Part shown: positions 60,721 through 64,000 of the stretch, piece by piece
Position numbering within the stretch: the first letter of the stretch is position 1
Layout: the number at the start of each line of letters is the position of its first letter
Origin: Runella sp. CRIBMP
Lineage (GTDB): Bacteria; Bacteroidota; Bacteroidia; Cytophagales; Spirosomataceae
Direction: 5' to 3'
Length of the DNA stretch: 64,000 nucleotides
Assembly (NCBI RefSeq): GCF_009905605.1
Contig: NZ_JAAAKZ010000021.1
Span: 1 to 64,000 of the forward strand
Translations under genes and position numbers: made by a program
Notes under the pieces: generated by a model
What the model was told of the DNA's origin: nothing
Database searches by the model: none
The model's input: only the letters and a program-made list of their open reading frames with translations

Positions 60721-62250
60721 ATGATGAAAAATAAAACGTCACTTTTCCTAATTGCCTGTTGGTGTTATGGTTATACATCTTTTGCCCAGAATCCTCTCAA
60801 AGGAGCAAAGTATGCCGTTGAAGCGGGGGCTTTTGCTTCTACGGCCGAATCCAGCCCTTTTTGGGTGCGCTCAAACCAGTTTGGGGAGGTGCCTCTGGGC
60901 AGCCCTGCGTTCTCGCTTCGAGGCGAGTTAAAAAAAGACTACGACAGCCTGACGAATGCAAAAGCCAAGCGTAAACTTCTGTTTGGCTATGGTGCAAGAG
61001 CCGTGGCAAATGTTGGCGAGAACAGCCGCTTTTTCTTCTCTGAATTTTACGGCAAAGCCCGCTACGGAGCCTTTGAATTCTACGCGGGACGTCGGAAAGA
61101 GATTGTTGGACTCGTCGATAGCACCCTCAGCATGGGTTCATATTCATGGTCTGGCAATGCCCTACCGATGCCTAAAGTCCAAATTGGATTGTTTAACTAC
61201 GTGCCTTTACTTAAAAATGGATTAATTTCGTTCAAAGCTAATTTTGCGCACGGTTGGTTTGGGTCGGGAGATTCTACAGCGAAATATTTTCTTCATCAAA
61301 AAAGTGCCTATTTCCGACTCGGAAAACCCGCCTGGAAAATGAAGTTTTATGCAGGAATCAACCATCAAGTGCAGTGGGGAGGCAGGCCAACGGTACCGTT
61401 TATCCAGAGCGGCACCAACTCTCTTATCACCAATTATGGCAGTGATTTGGAAGCCTTTATTCACGTGGCTACGGGCATCAGCCTTCAGGCACTGGGCTAC
61501 TACAAAAAAAGCGGGCGAGTCTCTGGTGAAGGTGGCAACCGATTGGGCAATCACTTGGGAACGGTCGACATTGGTTTGGAATATGAAAATGAAGCAACCA
61601 AGTGGTTTTTTTATCGTCAATCCATTTATGAAGACGGCTCACTTTTTGTTTTAAGCAGCATTGCTGATGGGCTGTTGGGAGCGTCGATTGAGTTGAAAGA
61701 AACCAATCAAGGCGTAAAAAAAATTGTGTTAGAATATTTGAATACTTCCAATCAAGGAGGAAGCCTGCAATCGGGCAATCAAACAGCGTTTATTCCTGAA
61801 TTGAGGGGCGCCGACGATTATTTCAACAACGGGACCTACGAAGAAGGGTGGGTGTATCGCAAACAAACCATCGGTACTCCTTTTATCATGCCACTCAGCG
61901 CATCTACGGGCGTAACGCTCAAAGATTTAATCGGTGACTTTCAGCCTAAATCTCCCGTTATGCCCGACATGATTATCAATAACCGGGTCAAAGCGTGGAT
62001 GTTGGGGATTCATAGCCGAATAAGTCGGGTAAATCTCCTGACCCGCGTATCGTATTCTCAAAATTTTGGCAAATACTATTTGTATTCACGGGTGTTGTTG
62101 ACTCCTATTGAGTTGAATCAAGTGTCGGTACAGCAGCAAGTTTCGTTTTCGGTAAAAAAATACACCATCAATGCCATTGTTGCTTACGACAATGCTGGGC
62201 TTCTCGAAAATAACATCGGCGGAAGTCTGGTGGTAAGAAGGGAGTTTTAA
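60721..62250 (+). CDS. Capsule assembly Wzi family outer-membrane protein
   Basis: A 509-residue exported protein (signal peptide ending YTSFAQ). The first block, EAGAFASTAESSPFWVRSNQFGEVPLGSP, split by alternating polar/hydrophobic strands thereafter, is the Wzi (PF14052) N-terminus. The rest reads as an 18-strand-type beta barrel, ending with a terminal Phe in SLVVRREF as needed for BAM insertion. Wzi holds capsule at the outer surface, so the locus probably makes a capsule or firmly attached exopolysaccharide. Confidence 0.88.
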   Translation: MMKNKTSLFLIACWCYGYTSFAQNPLKGAKYAVEAGAFASTAESSPFWVRSNQFGEVPLGSPAFSLRGELKKDYDSLTNAKAKRKLLFGYGARAVANVGENSRFFFSEFYGKARYGAFEFYAGRRKEIVGLVDSTLSMGSYSWSGNALPMPKVQIGLFNYVPLLKNGLISFKANFAHGWFGSGDSTAKYFLHQKSAYFRLGKPAWKMKFYAGINHQVQWGGRPTVPFIQSGTNSLITNYGSDLEAFIHVATGISLQALGYYKKSGRVSGEGGNRLGNHLGTVDIGLEYENEATKWFFYRQSIYEDGSLFVLSSIADGLLGASIELKETNQGVKKIVLEYLNTSNQGGSLQSGNQTAFIPELRGADDYFNNGTYEEGWVYRKQTIGTPFIMPLSASTGVTLKDLIGDFQPKSPVMPDMIINNRVKAWMLGIHSRISRVNLLTRVSYSQNFGKYYLYSRVLLTPIELNQVSVQQQVSFSVKKYTINAIVAYDNAGLLENNIGGSLVVRREF

Positions 62251-62307
62251 TACTGCATGGCAGGAAGAACTCTCGTCAAAATCTATTCTTAACTTTTTTT
62301 CTTCTAA

Positions 62308-62868
62308 ATGAATATGCAAACCATAAAATATATAAACGCGGCGTGCCGAATCTGGACTTTTATTCTATTAGTGAGTACTGGCACTTCTTTGATGAGCCAG
62401 GCGCAAAACAGCGAAGGTGCTGACTCACTCGTCTACAAAAGAAGGGTGCTGATGAGCGAAGTGCTCCAAAAGGGAGTTCGGGTGAAGAAAAAAAACTTTG
62501 AGGAATTATTAAAAGATAACCCAAAAGCCCTTAAAAACTACCGATTGGGAAGTTACATTCGGCCTTTAGGACCGTTGGTTTCGATTGGCGGTATTGGATT
62601 ATGCTACGTGGCCATCAAAGGGAAACCTGCCTCGGCGGTGGTTGAAGGTACAGTTCACAATTATACTATTCGGAGTTTACCGTTGCTAGTGGCGGGGGTT
62701 GGGGCATTTATGGGGGGTATTTGTATTATTGAGTTCTCGCATGAACTTCAATCCAACGCGGTTAAAGCCTATAATTCGAGCCTCGGTGCAAGAAAAACGA
62801 CCCTTTTGCAAAAAACAAAATTCGGGATTACGCCTACTGGAAACTTGGGCTTTTACGCCCGATTTTAA
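62308..62868 (+). CDS. Hypothetical membrane protein, 186 aa
   Basis: A protein with a signal-like N-terminus (about 12-32, ending SLMSQAQ) and two hydrophobic segments (about 88-106 and 126-150). Between them is a charged, Lys-rich part (KGVRVKKKNFEELLKDNP). The C-terminus is Phe (YARF). I do not recognise a family. It ends the run of polysaccharide genes, 57 bases behind the Wzi gene, so a link to capsule assembly is possible. The 233 bases after it hold TACTTTTG at 62990 (a -7-like box) and no gene. Confidence 0.6.
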   Translation: MNMQTIKYINAACRIWTFILLVSTGTSLMSQAQNSEGADSLVYKRRVLMSEVLQKGVRVKKKNFEELLKDNPKALKNYRLGSYIRPLGPLVSIGGIGLCYVAIKGKPASAVVEGTVHNYTIRSLPLLVAGVGAFMGGICIIEFSHELQSNAVKAYNSSLGARKTTLLQKTKFGITPTGNLGFYARF

Positions 62869-63101
62869 AACAGATTTTCTCCCTCAAAAAGCTCCTGTAT
62901 TCATCGTTTTTTGACTTCATACGTATTTTCTTTAGGTTTTCTTCAGGGTATTTTTGGACGTAATTATGTCCAGTCATCCAGATTTATTTTACTTTTGCCC
63001 CACAAAAGTTGTGGTTTTCTGTGCCGTGCTGGTATATATTCTGATGCTGCGTCTTTTCAGAATGAAGTATACTCTCGGTCGCCTTTTTTTTACATTTGTT
63101 A

Positions 63102-64000
63102 ATGACGTCACTAGCTCCCCTTTTTTCTCCATTACAGGCAAGTCTAGACAACTTAAGTGCTGAATTAAAGTTACTGATTAAGTGCCAGACCAACGAACCC
63201 GTCGAAGCAGAGGAGCTCAACGCGACTAACTGGCCCCTTTTTTTACAGTTGGTAAAAAGCCACCGCATGATTGGTGGTTTGTACCCTATTATTTACGAAA
63301 ATGAATGGCTACCCGTTGAGGTAAAAGAGCGGCTGAAAACAATTTATAATCAAAATAAGCTACGAATGCTCACCCTCACGGCTGAGCTTTTGCACATCAG
63401 TAAAGCATTTCAAAAAAACGGAATCAATTCTATTCCCCTGAAAGGTCCGATGCTTTCGTATGTATATAATGGGGATTTTATGCAGCGGGTATGTCACGAC
63501 ATTGACTTGCTACTTGAGCCTGCGCAAATCGAAAAAGCCTATTCGATTTTGTACGACGAAGGCTACCGGATGATGGAGGAAGTTTACGCTACGCCCAAAC
63601 AAAAAGAGGTGTATCTGGCCAATTTTCATCATTACTGCTTGTATCATGAAACCAAAGATATAATCGTAGAATTGCACTGGCGGCTATTGGCTACCCAAAA
63701 TATCCTTTCGTTTCCGAATGCAGAGCTATGGAAAAACGCATGGGTAGAAAAAATCTCAGGTATCAACATTCGGTTGCTTTCCAAGTACGACAATTTCCTG
63801 TATTTGTGCGTTCATGGGGGGCAACACCAATGGAAACGGCTGTTTTGGCTCAACGATATTGCGGTTGTCATACAAAAAGAGGAGCCAAGATTTATCACAG
63901 AAGCCTATGATTTGTCTAAACAAAGGGGAATCGGTAACTACGTTTTACAGGCGCTGCAACTGGCTTCTGTACTGTATAAAATCATCCTGCCAGCATCCAT
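63102..64000 (+). CDS. Nucleotidyltransferase family protein (PF14907 type), cut by window edge
   Basis: An open frame of 299 codons running off the right end. IPLKGPMLSYVY, then CHDIDLLLEPAQIEKAYSIL with the D-x-D metal pair, and VELHWRLL are the landmarks of the uncharacterised nucleotidyltransferase family NTP_transf_5. The start ATG at 63102 gives MTSLAPLFSPLQASLDNL. Family members occur beside lasso-peptide clusters and in polysaccharide loci, where they may nucleotidylate a small molecule or peptide. It is 16 kb from the lasso genes here, so the link is only suggestive. Confidence 0.8.
   Translation, partial: MTSLAPLFSPLQASLDNLSAELKLLIKCQTNEPVEAEELNATNWPLFLQLVKSHRMIGGLYPIIYENEWLPVEVKERLKTIYNQNKLRMLTLTAELLHISKAFQKNGINSIPLKGPMLSYVYNGDFMQRVCHDIDLLLEPAQIEKAYSILYDEGYRMMEEVYATPKQKEVYLANFHHYCLYHETKDIIVELHWRLLATQNILSFPNAELWKNAWVEKISGINIRLLSKYDNFLYLCVHGGQHQWKRLFWLNDIAVVIQKEEPRFITEAYDLSKQRGIGNYVLQALQLASVLYKIILPAS

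Noticed and set aside
1-64000. CRISPR array, tRNA or rRNA genes
   Set aside because: Scanning by eye found no regularly spaced direct repeats and no recognisable tRNA or rRNA segments; a covariance-model search was not possible.

Overview
The window reads as a chromosome segment of a Bacteroidota bacterium, most likely a Cytophagales relative (Runella/Spirosoma/Dyadobacter-like). This rests on several features: sensor kinases with two-component propeller plus Y_Y_Y architecture, an UpxY-type NusG paralogue heading a surface-polysaccharide locus, a Wzi-family barrel, WxxP-type RiPP leaders, and several TAnnTTTG-type -7 elements. No tRNA, rRNA or CRISPR array was seen.

Region 1 (1-11083) is a cluster of sensor histidine kinases without response regulators. 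It holds the 3' end of one kinase, a 14-repeat propeller kinase, a TPR kinase, and a 7TM-type kinase whose phosphoacceptor His is replaced by Asp. Between them lie a 59-residue membrane protein and a minus-strand pair made of a caspase-fold protein (catalytic His lost) and a papain-like C1 peptidase. Region 2 (11197-17153) is a run of secreted hydrolases: serine hydrolase, FMN 2-hydroxyacid oxidase, M20 peptidase, DUF1028 protein and alpha/beta hydrolase. Region 3 (17154-18716) is largely non-coding, with a decayed transposase and a leader hairpin.

Region 4 (18717 to about 62868) is one long co-directional surface-polysaccharide locus. It starts with the UpxY-like antiterminator, Wza and Wzc, an unusual sugar transferase, the WbpE/WbpD/WbpB enzymes for a 2,3-diacetamido uronic acid, and the Wzm/Wzt exporter. 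An AT-rich island of glycosyltransferases and FkbM methyltransferases follows (about 28480-38983) and ends at a 172-bp MITE-like element. More transferases come next. Near the end lie a HisH/HisF-like/amidotransferase trio (acetamidino formation), a WbpI-type epimerase, VanZ and Wzi. Together WbpB/D/E, WbpI and the amidotransferase trio predict an acetamidino-mannuronic-acid-type sugar; the UDP-GlcNAc 6-dehydrogenase is not in the window.

The most interesting content is a lasso-peptide gene cluster inside the polysaccharide locus (43031-47195): HPr-kinase-like protein, B2 protease, a 50-residue precursor, asparagine-synthetase-like cyclase, a YkgJ-type cysteine-cluster protein and the B1/RRE protein. 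The precursor resembles the paeninodin family and ends in Ser, the residue such kinases phosphorylate, so a C-terminally phosphorylated lasso peptide is predicted. A nucleotidyltransferase of a type also found near lasso clusters runs off the right edge (63102 onward).
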